From positions 2,294,001 through 2,358,000 of the forward strand of contig NZ_CP129613.1 of assembly GCF_030486405.1 (NCBI RefSeq): DNA of 64,000 bases. Direction: 5' to 3'. Below the pieces are notes generated by a model. It saw nothing but the letters and a program-made list of their open reading frames with translations, did not search any database and was not told where the DNA came from. Origin of the DNA: Mycolicibacterium sp. HK-90 (GTDB lineage: Bacteria; Actinomycetota; Actinomycetes; Mycobacteriales; Mycobacteriaceae). Every line of letters begins with the position of its first letter. Position 1 is the stretch's first letter. Below are positions 37,015 to 46,576 of the stretch, one piece after another. The translations under genes and the position numbers were made by a program.

Positions 37015-37698
37015 GTGACTGCACGTCCCCTGAATGAACTCGTCGACGATGGTTGGGCCCGCGCACTCGAGCCGGTGGGGGCGCATGTCGCGCAGATGGG
37101 GGAGTTCCTCCGTGACGAACTGTCGGCCGGCCGCCGCTATCTGCCTGCCGGTCAGAACGTGCTGCGCGCCTTCACTTTTCCGTTCGACCGGGTGCGCGTG
37201 CTGATCGTCGGCCAGGATCCGTATCCGACGCCCGGGCATGCCGTGGGGCTGAGCTTCTCGGTGGGTGCCGATGTGCGGCCGCTGCCGCGCAGCCTGTCGA
37301 ACATCTTCACCGAGTACACCGAGGATCTGGGTTATCCGCAGCCGTCGAACGGTGATCTCACCCCGTGGGCCGAGCAAGGTGTGTTGCTGCTCAACAGGGT
37401 GCTCACGGTGTCCCCGGGCACCCCGGCCTCGCACCGCGGCAAGGGCTGGGAAGCGGTGACGGAATGCGCGATCCGGGCCCTGGTGGCGCGTGATCAGCCG
37501 ATGGTGGCCGTGCTGTGGGGGCGGGACGCCTCGACGCTCAAACCGATACTCGCCGACGGCGATTGCGCGACGATCGAATCGCCGCACCCATCGCCGTTGT
37601 CCGCGTCGCGCGGATTCTTCGGGTCACGCCCGTTCAGCCGCGTCAACGAGCTGCTGCAGCAGAAAGGCGCCGACCCGATCGACTGGCGGTTGCCCTGA
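37015..37698 (+). CDS. ung: Uracil-DNA glycosylase
   Basis: A 227-residue family 1 enzyme that excises uracil from DNA. The catalytic water-activating Asp is in [18 protein letters not shown], the uracil-binding Asn in LLLNRVLTV and the Leu-intercalation loop with His is [21 protein letters not shown] 37015 gives the 227-residue length known from M. tuberculosis, and TAAGTT stands eight bases upstream. The frame is open to 36991 but that would only add eight residues overlapping the thiL stop. Confidence 0.96.
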   Translation: MTARPLNELVDDGWARALEPVGAHVAQMGEFLRDELSAGRRYLPAGQNVLRAFTFPFDRVRVLIVGQDPYPTPGHAVGLSFSVGADVRPLPRSLSNIFTEYTEDLGYPQPSNGDLTPWAEQGVLLLNRVLTVSPGTPASHRGKGWEAVTECAIRALVARDQPMVAVLWGRDASTLKPILADGDCATIESPHPSPLSASRGFFGSRPFSRVNELLQQKGADPIDWRLP

Positions 37699-37703
37699 GG
37701 TGA

Positions 37704-38054
37704 TCAGGGCCCCGGGATCGGTGGCGGTGACGGGACCGCCGGCGGAGCCGGGATACCCGGCGACGGGATCTCGATTGTCACGTCCCCGTCGCCGTCAGTC
37801 GGTGCGGGGGGCATCGGTGAGCCCGCGGGCGGAGACGTGACGCCGGGCGACACCGTCGGCTCGATGACCGTGGTTTCGGTTTCCGGGGCCTCGGTCTCCG
37901 TCTCGATGAGCGGAGTCTCCGTGGTGGTGCGGGTTTCCGTGGTGGAATCGTCACCGGTATCGGCGTCACCGCACGCGGTCAGCACGGCAGCGCCGACCGC
38001 GACCGCGGCCGCAAATGCGTAGAGCGGTGGATGTGAGGCACGACATATGGTCAT
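37704..38054 (-). CDS. Putative lipoprotein with Thr/Glu/Pro-rich tail
   Basis: A 116-residue exported protein. A signal peptide with lipobox AVLTAC (Cys at about 28) leads into a low-complexity region first rich in Thr and Glu (TETRTTTETPLIETETEAPE) and then in Pro (PSPPPIPGP). No folded domain is visible. An upstream GTG at 38078 is possible. Function unknown; a cell-envelope linker or decoy is conceivable. Codon use is coding-like despite the simple sequence. Confidence 0.65.
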   Translation of the reverse strand: MTICRASHPPLYAFAAAVAVGAAVLTACGDADTGDDSTTETRTTTETPLIETETEAPETETTVIEPTVSPGVTSPPAGSPMPPAPTDGDGDVTIEIPSPGIPAPPAVPSPPPIPGP

Positions 38055-38103
38055 GCCAGCAGGAGATACCCGGCCCACCGCTCAGGTAAACAAAGGGGAC
38101 GTG

Positions 38104-38117
38104 CGCCCGAAAGGGCG
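38104..38117 (-). terminator. Terminator after rpmB
   Basis: On the minus strand CGCCC-TTTC-GGGCG is a 5-bp GC stem starting seven bases after the rpmB stop, followed by CACGTCCCCTTTGTTT, a late T-rich stretch. It separates rpmB from the lipoprotein gene. Confidence 0.55.
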
Positions 38118-38124
38118 GACGACG

Positions 38125-38319
38125 TCAGCCGCGCGAGACCTTGCCGGCCTTGATGCAGGAGGTGCAGGCGTTCACACGCTGCTTGTTGCCACCCGGACGC
38201 GCCACGGCACGCACCGACTGGATGTTCGGATCCCACCGCCGGCTGGTCCGCCGATGCGAGTGCGACACCGACTTGCCGAAGCCCGGCGCCTTTCCGCAGA
38301 TATCGCACACGGCAGCCAT
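38125..38319 (-). CDS. rpmB: 50S ribosomal protein L28 (zinc-ribbon form)
   Basis: A 64-residue ribosomal protein. It keeps both Cys pairs, CDIC at 5-8 and CTSC near residue 52, so it is the zinc-binding C+ form used under zinc sufficiency. [17 protein letters not shown] is the L28 core. GGAG lies seven bases before ATG. It is transcribed away from the DAK2-recG operon across a 275-base gap (38320-38594). Confidence 0.96.
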   Translation of the reverse strand: MAAVCDICGKAPGFGKSVSHSHRRTSRRWDPNIQSVRAVARPGGNKQRVNACTSCIKAGKVSRG

Positions 38320-38391
38320 ATCAACAACTCCTCGAAATCAGTTCTTTGGGGGGCCTGGGCCCGCTCGCCGCAAAACGACGGGGCTCGACCC

Positions 38392-38462
38392 GACAACCTG
38401 ATCAGGATACCGGGACGCCAGGGGATCGCCAAAACGGGCCGAGAACACGACCTCAGGTTGTC
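38392..38462. repeat. 10-bp inverted repeat in the rpmB/DAK2 gap
   Basis: GACAACCTGA (38392-38401) and TCAGGTTGTC (38453-38462) are exact reverse complements 51 bases apart. The gap also holds TAGGCT (38506-38511), a plausible -10 for the DAK2 operon. Nothing else is recognised in 38320-38594. Confidence 0.4.
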
Positions 38463-38594
38463 CACAGGCGATGGTGCTCGGATCAGGTTTGTCTCCGCAA
38501 CTGGATAGGCTGACGCCCACGGCGGCAATCGCGTCGCACAGTGGGGATCGCACCGGGGATCAGTTGTGGGATCTGATGGGGATTGGGAGGTCCG

Positions 38595-40220
38595 ATGTCG
38601 GCTCGGCGGCTGGATGCCCCCGCTCTGCGGGCCTGGGCGCATGCCGCCGTCGATGACCTGATCACCCATACCGACGAGATCAACCGGCTGAATGTGTTCC
38701 CGGTCGCCGATGCCGACACCGGCACGAACATGCTGTTCACGATGCGTTCGGCGTGGGCGCATGTGGATGCCGAGCCGGCCGGCAGCGACATCGCCGCAGT
38801 GGCCAGTGCACTGGCCGCCGGGGCGTTGCAGGGGGCGCGCGGCAATTCCGGGGTGATCCTGTCGCAGATTCTGCTCGGACTGGCCGAGGTCATCACCTCG
38901 GCGGCCGCCCGGCGCGACGGTGACCTCTCCGCCATCGACGGTGCGCTGTTCGGCGCGGCGCTGCGACATGCGGCCGCCCTGGCCGTCACCTCGATGGGTG
39001 ATCCCGTGCCGGGGACGATCGTGTCGGTGCTGCAGGCCGCGGCCGAGGCCGCCGAACAGTGCGCGGCGCAGGGCGGTGACGTCGCCGGTGCCGCCGCCGC
39101 TGCCGGTGAAGCCGCGGCCGCCGCTCTGGACCGCACGCCGCAGCAACTCGATGTGCTGGCCAAGGCCGGAGTGGTGGATTCGGGAGGTCGTGGGCTGCTG
39201 GTGCTGCTCGACGCGATGACCGCGACCCTCGTCGGGCAGGTCCCTCGCCGGCCGGTGTACACCCCGGCCCTGCCGCAGGCCGCGCTGACGGCCGCGGTGG
39301 CACCACCCCAGTTCGAGGTCATGTATCTGCTGAGCGGGTGCGGTGCGGCTGCCGTCGAGGGATTGCGTTCCGCCCTCGACCAGATGGGCGAATCGGTTGC
39401 GATCGCCACGTCGGGCAGCGACCAGTACTCGGTGCACGTCCACCTGGACGACGCCGGCGCCGCGGTCGAGGCCGGGCTCGCCGTCGGCTCGCTGACGCGC
39501 ATCCAGATCACCGCGTTGACCGGGGGCGGAGGCGGCAGGCCCGTCGGAGGATTTGCCCGCGAGCGGGCGGTCCTGGCCGTCGTGGACGGCGACGGCGGTG
39601 TGGAACTGTTCGCCGGCGAGGGAGCGAACGTGCTGCGGCCCGACGACGGCGAGCCGATCAACGCCCAGCAGTTGTTGCGCGCCCTGATCGATGTGGGTGC
39701 GGCCCAGGTCATGGTGTTGCCCAACGGATATGTCGCTGCCGAGGAACTGGTGGCCGGCTGCACGGCCGCCATCGGCTGGGGCATCGACGTGGTTCCCGTG
39801 CCGGCCGGCTCGATGGTGCAGGGGCTGGCCGCGCTTGCCGTCCATGACGAGGGCAGGCAAGCCGTCGATGACGGGTACACCATGGCGCGAGCCGCCGCGG
39901 GCGCGCGCCACGGCACGGTGCGGATCGCCACCGAAGAGGCATTGACCTGGGCGGGCAGCTGCAAGCCGGGGGACGGGCTCGGCATCGCCGGCGACGAGGT
40001 GTTGATCGTGGGGCCTGACCTCACCGCCGCGGCCGCCGGGCTGATCGATCTGTTGATGGTCGCCGGCGGCGAATTGATCACCGTGCTGACCGGCGCCGGT
40101 GTGGACGCCGCGGTAGGGGAGGCGCTTCAGGCCCACGTGCATCGGGAACACCTCGGCGCCGAGCTGGTGACGTATCACACCGGCCACCGTGGCGACGCGC
40201 TGCTGATCGGGGTGGAGTAG
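38595..40220 (+). CDS. DAK2-domain protein (FakA-like)
   Basis: A 541-residue protein. The N-terminal DAK2 domain (about 1-200) has the nucleotide and Mg2+ motif NVFPVADADTGTNMLFTM and GARGNSGVILSQILLG. The C-terminal half contains the DegV-partner region (SGCGAAAVEGLRSALDQMG ... LPNGYVAAEELVAGC). In Firmicutes FakA phosphorylates fatty acids carried by FakB; no DegV/FakB gene is seen in the window. In M. tuberculosis the equivalent is split over Rv2975c and Rv2974c, while here it is intact. GGGAGG stands four bases before ATG. Its stop overlaps recG by one base. Confidence 0.88.
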   Translation: MSARRLDAPALRAWAHAAVDDLITHTDEINRLNVFPVADADTGTNMLFTMRSAWAHVDAEPAGSDIAAVASALAAGALQGARGNSGVILSQILLGLAEVITSAAARRDGDLSAIDGALFGAALRHAAALAVTSMGDPVPGTIVSVLQAAAEAAEQCAAQGGDVAGAAAAAGEAAAAALDRTPQQLDVLAKAGVVDSGGRGLLVLLDAMTATLVGQVPRRPVYTPALPQAALTAAVAPPQFEVMYLLSGCGAAAVEGLRSALDQMGESVAIATSGSDQYSVHVHLDDAGAAVEAGLAVGSLTRIQITALTGGGGGRPVGGFARERAVLAVVDGDGGVELFAGEGANVLRPDDGEPINAQQLLRALIDVGAAQVMVLPNGYVAAEELVAGCTAAIGWGIDVVPVPAGSMVQGLAALAVHDEGRQAVDDGYTMARAAAGARHGTVRIATEEALTWAGSCKPGDGLGIAGDEVLIVGPDLTAAAAGLIDLLMVAGGELITVLTGAGVDAAVGEALQAHVHREHLGAELVTYHTGHRGDALLIGVE

Positions 40221-42475
40221 TGGCCGCCCTCGTCGATCGGCTCGATTTCGTGCTCGGGGCCCGTGCGGCCAAGCCCCTCGAAGAGCACTTCGGCATCGTG
40301 ACCGTCAACGACCTGCTGCGGCATTACCCCCGCAAGTACAGCGACGGCATGTCGGTGCGCGGTGAGGGGGAGGCCCTCGACCTGGAAGAGGGCGAGCACG
40401 TCACGTTCATCGAGGTCATCACCGAGACCAAGACCGGTGAGATGAAGCCGGTGTTCAGCAAGAAGACGGGCAGGCCGAAGAGCCGGATGTGGCTGCGCGT
40501 CACCCTGGGTGAGCATCGGCCCGCCGTGACGGCGACGTTCTTCAACGCCGGCTGGATGGCAGACAAGCTGCCGACCGGCACGCGGCTCATGCTCTCCGGT
40601 GAGGTCAAGTACTTCCGCAACAACCTTCAGTTGGATCATCCGGCGTTCCTCGTCCTCGATGCGCCGTCCGGCAAGCAGATCGGGACCAAGTCGCTCAAGA
40701 CCATCGCGTCGGCATCAGGGGCGACCGGTGAGGACATGCTGGCCGAGTTCGAGCGGGACTTCTTCCCGATCTACCCGGCGTCGGCCAAGGTGCAGAGCTG
40801 GGACATCTACGCGTGCGTGCGGCAGGCTCTCGACGTCCTCGACCCGATACCCGATCCACTACCGGAATCCTTTGTGCGTGAACACAATCTGATGTCCGAG
40901 GACGAGGCGCTGCGGGCGATCCACCTTGCCGAGAACACCCTGGAGCGGGAGCGTGCCCAGGAGCGGCTGACATTCGACGAGGCGATCGGTCTGCAGTGGG
41001 GCCTGGTGGCACGGCGCTACAGCGAATTGAGCGAATCCGGTACTGCCGCACCGCGAATCGACCACGGGCTGGCCGCCGCGATGCGCAGCCGGTTGCCGTT
41101 CGAGTTGACCGCGGGGCAATCCGAAGTGCTTGAGGTCATTTCGGGCGACCTGGCGTCGACACGGCCGATGAACCGGATGCTGCAGGGCGAAGTGGGATCG
41201 GGCAAGACCATCGTGTCGGTGCTGGCCATGCTGCAGATGGTCGATGCCGGCTACCAGTGCGCCCTGCTCGCGCCCACCGAAGTGCTTGCCGCCCAACATG
41301 CCCGGTCGATCCGGGATGTGCTCGGGCCGCTGGCGATGGCCGGCCAGCTCGGCAGCGCCGAAACCGCCACCGGGGTGGCGTTGCTCACCGGGTCGATGAC
41401 GGCACCGGAGAAACGCGCCGTGCGCGACGAAGTGGCGTCCGGTCGGGCCGGCATCGTCGTCGGCACGCATGCGCTGCTGCAGGAGGCGGTGGAGTTTCAC
41501 AACCTGGGCATGGTCGTCGTCGACGAACAGCACCGGTTCGGTGTGGAGCAGCGGGATACATTGCGCGCCAAGGCCCGTGACGGCCTCACTCCTCATCTGC
41601 TGGTGATGACGGCGACGCCGATTCCCCGTACCGTGGCGCTCACGGTTTACGGCGATCTCGAGACGTCCACACTGCGTGAGCTGCCGCGGGGCCGCCAACC
41701 CATCACCACCAACACGATCTTCGTCTCGCAGAAGCCGGCCTGGCTGGAACGGGCCTGGGCCCGGATCCGCGAGGAGGTGAGCGCGGGCCGTCAGGCCTAC
41801 GTGGTGGCCTCGCGGATCGACGAGTCCGACAAGCCCACCGACAAGGGCGGCGACGGGCGACAGAACGGCCCGCCGCCGATCACGGTGGTGGAGTTGTTCG
41901 ACCGGTTGAGCAAGGGCCCGCTGGCCGGGTTGCGGCTCGGGCTCATGCACGGTCGGCTGTCCGGCGACGAGAAGGACGCCGTGATGGGTGCGTTCCGGGC
42001 CGGCGAGATCGATGTGCTGGTGTGCACCACCGTCATCGAGGTCGGTGTCGATGTGCCCAATGCGACGATGATGGTGGTGATGGACGCCGATCGCTTCGGC
42101 ATCAGTCAACTGCACCAGTTGCGCGGGCGGATCGGTCGCGGGCAGCATCCCAGCCTGTGCCTGCTGGCGACCCGGCTGCCGGAGACCTCCAAGGCCGGGG
42201 AGCGAATCACCGCCGTGGCCGGGACACTGGACGGTTTCGCCCTGGCCGACCTGGATCTTGATGAGCGCCGCGAGGGAGACGTGTTGGGGCTCAACCAGTC
42301 CGGGCGCACCATCAACCTGCGCTTCCTGTCCCTGCGGGATCATCTGGAAGTGATCCAGGAGGCCCGGGCATTCTGCGAGCAGCGTTACGCACAGAACCCG
42401 CGTGATCCCGGGATGGACCTGTTGGCTGCACAATTCGTGAACACCGACCGCGTCGAATTCCTGGACAAGGCATGA
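40220..42475 (+). CDS. recG: ATP-dependent DNA helicase RecG
   Basis: A 751-residue branch-migration helicase that remodels stalled replication forks and Holliday junctions. The N-terminal wedge/OB domain covers about 60-200. Walker A is GEVGSGKTIV, Walker B VVDEQHRFG (DEQH box), motif III TATPIPRT, and the C-terminal helicase lobe holds TTVIEVGVDVPNATMMVV and QLRGRIGRG. GTG 40220 shares its first base with the DAK2 TAG stop. The stop overlaps the HNH gene (ATGA). Confidence 0.96.
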   Translation: MAALVDRLDFVLGARAAKPLEEHFGIVTVNDLLRHYPRKYSDGMSVRGEGEALDLEEGEHVTFIEVITETKTGEMKPVFSKKTGRPKSRMWLRVTLGEHRPAVTATFFNAGWMADKLPTGTRLMLSGEVKYFRNNLQLDHPAFLVLDAPSGKQIGTKSLKTIASASGATGEDMLAEFERDFFPIYPASAKVQSWDIYACVRQALDVLDPIPDPLPESFVREHNLMSEDEALRAIHLAENTLERERAQERLTFDEAIGLQWGLVARRYSELSESGTAAPRIDHGLAAAMRSRLPFELTAGQSEVLEVISGDLASTRPMNRMLQGEVGSGKTIVSVLAMLQMVDAGYQCALLAPTEVLAAQHARSIRDVLGPLAMAGQLGSAETATGVALLTGSMTAPEKRAVRDEVASGRAGIVVGTHALLQEAVEFHNLGMVVVDEQHRFGVEQRDTLRAKARDGLTPHLLVMTATPIPRTVALTVYGDLETSTLRELPRGRQPITTNTIFVSQKPAWLERAWARIREEVSAGRQAYVVASRIDESDKPTDKGGDGRQNGPPPITVVELFDRLSKGPLAGLRLGLMHGRLSGDEKDAVMGAFRAGEIDVLVCTTVIEVGVDVPNATMMVVMDADRFGISQLHQLRGRIGRGQHPSLCLLATRLPETSKAGERITAVAGTLDGFALADLDLDERREGDVLGLNQSGRTINLRFLSLRDHLEVIQEARAFCEQRYAQNPRDPGMDLLAAQFVNTDRVEFLDKA

Positions 42476-43179
42476 CCCGCCGCCGGGTGTGGTGGTTGGC
42501 CGCGGCCGTCGCCCTGGCGGTGGTGGTCGCAATCCAGGTGACCGGGTCGGCGCAACACCCGGCGCGGTTCGCCGCGCAGGCGCAGGCACCCACCGTGGCG
42601 CCCGGTATCGACCTGTTGGCCGGGTTGTCCGAGATCCCGGTGCGGGTGCGGGCCAACGACTACCGCCGGGCGGCGTTCGGCGACTCGTGGGACGACGACA
42701 ACAGTGCGCCCGGCGGCCACAACGGTTGCGACACCCGCAACGACATACTCAACCGCGATCTCGCGGACAAGACATTCGTCGCGATCAAGCGGTGCCCCAC
42801 CGCCGTGGCCACCGGCACGTTGCGCGATCCCTACACCAACGAAGTGGTGTCGTTCGTGCGCGGCAATCAGGTCGGGGCCTCGGTGCAGATCGACCACATC
42901 GTGCCGCTGGCCCTGGCCTGGGACCTCGGCGCCCGCGACTGGCCCGACGATCTGCGGCTGCGGTTCGCCAACGACCCGGCCAACCTGCTGGCGGTCGCGG
43001 GTAAGGCCAACCAGGACAAGGGTGATCAGGAACCGGCCCACTGGATGCCGCCCAACCGCGCGTTCTGGTGCCAGTACGCGGTGCAGTTCACCGAGGTGTT
43101 GCGTGGCTACGCGCTGCCGGTCGATGCGGCGTCCGCCGTGGTGCTGCGTGAGGCCACGGGCACCTGTCCCACGGGCTGA
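42472..43179 (+). CDS. Exported HNH/DUF1524-family nuclease-like protein
   Basis: A 235-residue protein with an N-terminal membrane or signal segment (RVWWLAAAVALAVVVAIQV) and an extracytoplasmic DUF1524 HNH-type domain. VQIDHIVPLALAWDLGA contains the catalytic His, and NDPANLLAVAGKANQDKGDQ the Asn and Lys of the His-Asn-His fold; two further Cys (NGCDTRND, IKRCPTA) may form a disulfide. Secreted actinobacterial proteins of this type may degrade DNA outside the cell. Coupled to recG by a four-base overlap, as in M. tuberculosis (Rv2972c). Confidence 0.87.
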   Translation: MTRRRVWWLAAAVALAVVVAIQVTGSAQHPARFAAQAQAPTVAPGIDLLAGLSEIPVRVRANDYRRAAFGDSWDDDNSAPGGHNGCDTRNDILNRDLADKTFVAIKRCPTAVATGTLRDPYTNEVVSFVRGNQVGASVQIDHIVPLALAWDLGARDWPDDLRLRFANDPANLLAVAGKANQDKGDQEPAHWMPPNRAFWCQYAVQFTEVLRGYALPVDAASAVVLREATGTCPTG

Positions 43180-43321
43180 CCCAGTCGTCGACGTGGCCTG
43201 GCCGGGCCGATGAGGTTCGGCACGTTCGGCCGCCCTTCGATGCCGACCGCCCGGCGCGTCGCCAAAACGCGCCGCCACCTGCGCCGACCGGTTAGGGTCT
43301 GGTCAAGCATCGAGGTGTGCC

Positions 43322-44872
43322 ATGTATCTGACTCAGGGGTTGCGGCGCGCGGCGCAGATCCGCCCGCGGGCAGAATCCACGGTGTTCGGGCATCGTCGGC
43401 GCACCTGGTCGGAGACGGCCGAGCGGGTTGCGCGGATCGCGGGTGGGCTCAAGGACGTTGGTGTGCGGCCGGGCGATCGTGTCGCGATCCTGGCACTCAA
43501 CAGCGATCGCTATTTTGAACTCCTGTACGCCATCCTGTGGCTGGGCGCTGTCATGGTGCCGTTGAATACCCGGCTCGCCACGCCGGAGATCCGGCACATC
43601 CTCGAAGATTCGGGGGCCCGCGTGCTGTTCGTCGATGGTGCGATGGAGCCGCATGCCACGGTGCTGGCCGGTCCTCCATCAACGGTCGAGACGACGTTCT
43701 ACCTCGACGACGATGCGACGCCGGCGGGCATGCGGTCCTGCGAGGAGCTGACTGCGGGACCAGCTGTGCCCGATGCGGGCGCCGGTGGTGACGCGCTCGC
43801 CGGCGTCTTCTACACCGGCGGCACCACCGGGCAGTCCAAGGGCGTGATGCTCAGCCACAACAACCTGGTGTGGAACGCGATGAACGCCATCGCGGGGATG
43901 TACTACGACCAGGACATGACCTACATCCATTCCGGCCCGATGTTTCATCTCGCTGACGGCAACGCGACCTTCGGTGTCACAGTCTGCGGCGGCCGTCACG
44001 TGTTCGTGCCGCGATTCGATGCCACCGAATGCCTGCGGACCATGGAGAGGGAGCGGGTCACGCACGCCGCGCTGGTACCCACGATGATCAACATGCTGGT
44101 CAACAACCCGGCGGTGGGCGAGGTCGACCTGTCGGAACTCGACTACATCACTTATGGCGCGTCGCCGATGCCGGAGGGGCTGCTGCGCAAGGCACTTGAG
44201 TCCTTCCCGAACTGCAGCTTCATCCATGCCTATGGCATGACCGAGGCCTCGCCGGGGGTCACCCTGCTGCCGCCGCGTTACGCCACCCTCGACGGTCCGT
44301 ATGCCGGCCGCCTCAAGTCCTGCGGGCAGGCGCAACTCACCGCGGAGTTGAAGATCGTCGACGGGGAGCGAAAGACACTGCCGTGCCACGCAATCGGTGA
44401 AGTAGCGGTCAGGGGACCGATGATCATGCTGGGGTATTGGAACAAACCCGATCAGACCGCGGCGGTGCTCGACGGCGGTTGGTTCTACACCGGCGATGCC
44501 GGTTATCTGGACGACGAGGGATTCCTCTTCATCGTCGACCGGTTCAAGGACATGATCATTTCCGGTGGAGAGAACGTGTACCCGGCCGAGGTGGAGAACG
44601 CGATCTCGCTCATGCCAGGTGTCGCCGAAGTCGCCGTGATCGGTATCCCTGACCCGAAGTGGGGCGAGAGCATCCACGCCGTCATCGTGCCGCGCACCGG
44701 AGCCGACCTCACCGCGCAGGACGTGATCGCGCACTGCGGCGCGGTCATCGCCGGCTACAAGTGCCCACGTTCGGTCGAGTTCCGCGACACGCCGCTCCCG
44801 CTGTCCGGTGCCGGCAAGGTACTGAAACGCGAACTACGAGAGCCCTTCTGGAGTGCCCGTCCGGCTGAGTAG
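43322..44872 (+). CDS. Acyl-CoA synthetase (FadD-type long-chain fatty acid ligase)
   Basis: A 516-residue ANL-superfamily enzyme. The AMP-binding P-loop is YTGGTTGQSKGVMLSH, motif A5 is YGMTEASP, A7 is WFYTGDAGYLD, A8 (hinge) is DRFKDMIISGGENVYPAEVE and the adenylation Lys is in SGAGKVLKRE. All catalytic motifs are intact, so it should activate a carboxylic acid to acyl-AMP and acyl-CoA. The substrate is uncertain (fatty, aromatic or sterol-derived). TAGGGT at about 50 bases upstream is a possible -10. Convergent with the aldo-keto reductase genes. Confidence 0.92.
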   Translation: MYLTQGLRRAAQIRPRAESTVFGHRRRTWSETAERVARIAGGLKDVGVRPGDRVAILALNSDRYFELLYAILWLGAVMVPLNTRLATPEIRHILEDSGARVLFVDGAMEPHATVLAGPPSTVETTFYLDDDATPAGMRSCEELTAGPAVPDAGAGGDALAGVFYTGGTTGQSKGVMLSHNNLVWNAMNAIAGMYYDQDMTYIHSGPMFHLADGNATFGVTVCGGRHVFVPRFDATECLRTMERERVTHAALVPTMINMLVNNPAVGEVDLSELDYITYGASPMPEGLLRKALESFPNCSFIHAYGMTEASPGVTLLPPRYATLDGPYAGRLKSCGQAQLTAELKIVDGERKTLPCHAIGEVAVRGPMIMLGYWNKPDQTAAVLDGGWFYTGDAGYLDDEGFLFIVDRFKDMIISGGENVYPAEVENAISLMPGVAEVAVIGIPDPKWGESIHAVIVPRTGADLTAQDVIAHCGAVIAGYKCPRSVEFRDTPLPLSGAGKVLKRELREPFWSARPAE

Positions 44873-44885
44873 CGCCGGATGCCGG

Positions 44886-45728
44886 CTAACCCGTGAAGGT
44901 CGCCGGGTCGGGCCGGAAGCGGGTGCCGTCATCGAGGCCGTCCAGGCTGTCCATCTGCTCGGTGGTCAGCTCGAAGCCGAACACGTCGAGGTTGGACGCG
45001 ATCCGCTCCGGGTTGGTCGACCGGAAGATCACGCTGTTGCCCAGCTGGATGCTCCAGCGGATCAGCACCTGCGCCGGAGTCCGGCCGTGCGCCTGGGCGA
45101 TGGCTGTGACGGCCGGGTTGTCGAGAAGGTTGCCGACACCGAGGGGGCTGTAGGCCTGGGTGGCAACGTTGTACTGGCTGTTGGCGGCGCGCCAGGCACG
45201 CTGGTTCAGCAGCGGGTGCAGCTCGATCTGGTTGATCGCGGGCGTGACGAACGTCAGGTCGACGATCGTCGACAGGTTGTCCGGGCTGAAGTTGGACACA
45301 CCGGTGGATCGGGCCAGCCCCTCCTGCTTGAGGGCCATCAACCCACCCCAGCTGTCGACGTACTTGCCGATGTCGCTGCCGGGCCAATGGATCAGATACA
45401 GATCCACATAGTCCAGTCCGAGTCGCTCCAGGCTGGCCCGCCCGGCGTCCTGCGAGGACTGGAAACCATGGTCGGTGATGGCCAGTTTGGTGGTAACCGA
45501 GAGCTCCTCGCGCGGAATGCCCGACGCCGCGATGGCGCGGCCGACGCCGGCCTCGTTGCCATAGGCGGCCGCCGTGTCGATCAACCGGTGGCCCGCCTCC
45601 AGAGCGGCCGACACCACGCGCTCCGCCTCGGAGTCCGAGAGTCCGCCGACGCCCACGCCGACGACAGGGATCGTACGGTCGTCGTTGAGCGTGACGGTGG
45701 GTATCGCTGCCCCGTCCGAGGAGGTCAT
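44886..45728 (-). CDS. Aldo/keto reductase (Rv2971-type)
   Basis: A 280-residue NADPH-dependent TIM-barrel reductase. [19 protein letters not shown] holds the catalytic Asp and Tyr, VTTKLA the Lys, and YLIHWPGSD the His. [11 protein letters not shown] and the C-terminal [15 protein letters not shown] form the cofactor site. Close in sequence to Rv2971 and the structurally characterised M. smegmatis MSMEG_2407 group, which reduce dicarbonyls such as methylglyoxal; isoniazid-related effects have been proposed. It is the second gene of a leftward pair, five bases after the first. Confidence 0.93.
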   Translation of the reverse strand: MTSSDGAAIPTVTLNDDRTIPVVGVGVGGLSDSEAERVVSAALEAGHRLIDTAAAYGNEAGVGRAIAASGIPREELSVTTKLAITDHGFQSSQDAGRASLERLGLDYVDLYLIHWPGSDIGKYVDSWGGLMALKQEGLARSTGVSNFSPDNLSTIVDLTFVTPAINQIELHPLLNQRAWRAANSQYNVATQAYSPLGVGNLLDNPAVTAIAQAHGRTPAQVLIRWSIQLGNSVIFRSTNPERIASNLDVFGFELTTEQMDSLDGLDDGTRFRPDPATFTG

Positions 45729-45733
45729 GTCAC

Positions 45734-46576
45734 CTATCCTGTGTAGTTGAAGGTTCGGGGATCGGGTCCCAGGCGGGTGTCCGTCTCCAACGAGGCGATG
45801 GCCGCCATGTCCGATTCGTCCAGGTCGAAATCGAACACGTCGAAATTGCTCACAATCCGCTCTGGGTTGACCGACTTGGGGATGACGATATTACCCAGAT
45901 GTGTATGCCACCTAATCAGTACCTGTGCGGGGGTTTTACCGTGCTTTTCGGCGATGCCGGCGATCACCGGGTCGGCGAGTAGCGACCCCTGGCCCAGGGG
46001 GCTCCATGCCTCGGTGGCGATGCCCAACCTGGCGTGCACCTCGCGCAGCTCGTGTTGCGGTAGCAGCGGGTGCAATTCGATCTGGTTGACTGCGGGCACG
46101 ATGCCCGTGGAGTCGATGAGAACGTTGAGATGTTCGGGCTCGAAGTTGCTCACGCCGATGGAGCGGACCCGCCCCTGATCGCGCAGGTGGGCGAACGCTT
46201 TGAAGGTGTCGACGTAGGCGTTTTTGGCGGGCACCGGCCAGTGGATCAGGTACAGGTCCAGGTAGTCGACACCGAGCCGGTCCAGGCTCGCGTCGAACGC
46301 GGCGAGCGTCGAGTCATACCCCTGCTCGCTGTTCCACAACTTGGTCACGAGGAAGATGTCATCGCGGGCCACTCCGGAGTTGGCCACGCCGCGGCCGGTC
46401 TCGGTCTCGTTCTGGTAGGCGGCGGCGGTGTCGATGTGCCGGTAGCCGGCCTGCAACGCCGCGGTCACCGCCCGCTCGGTGTCGTCGGCAGGGGTCTGCC
46501 AAACACCCAACCCCACTTGCGGGATCGAATTACCGTCGTTGAGCGTGACACGAGGATTCACAGAGGGAGCAGCCAT
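45734..46576 (-). CDS. Aldo/keto reductase (2,5-diketo-gluconate reductase-like)
   Basis: A 280-residue AKR5-type reductase, paralogue of its downstream neighbour. [19 protein letters not shown] carries the Asp and Tyr, [13 protein letters not shown] the Lys and [14 protein letters not shown] the His. [20 protein letters not shown] is the NADPH-binding end. Its ATG (46574-46576, minus) overlaps the ATG of divergent lipN, both within one CATG, so its promoter must lie inside the lipN coding region. No good ribosome-binding site is seen. Confidence 0.92.
   Translation of the reverse strand: MAAPSVNPRVTLNDGNSIPQVGLGVWQTPADDTERAVTAALQAGYRHIDTAAAYQNETETGRGVANSGVARDDIFLVTKLWNSEQGYDSTLAAFDASLDRLGVDYLDLYLIHWPVPAKNAYVDTFKAFAHLRDQGRVRSIGVSNFEPEHLNVLIDSTGIVPAVNQIELHPLLPQHELREVHARLGIATEAWSPLGQGSLLADPVIAGIAEKHGKTPAQVLIRWHTHLGNIVIPKSVNPERIVSNFDVFDFDLDESDMAAIASLETDTRLGPDPRTFNYTG

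Noticed and set aside
38338..38553. 71-residue minus-strand frame in the rpmB/DAK2 gap
   Set aside because: No ribosome-binding site and no domain. It spans the promoter region and the inverted repeat, so coding is unlikely.
38172..40187. 671-residue minus-strand frame antisense to the DAK2 gene
   Set aside because: No recognisable domain, shadow of a well-supported gene in GC-rich DNA.
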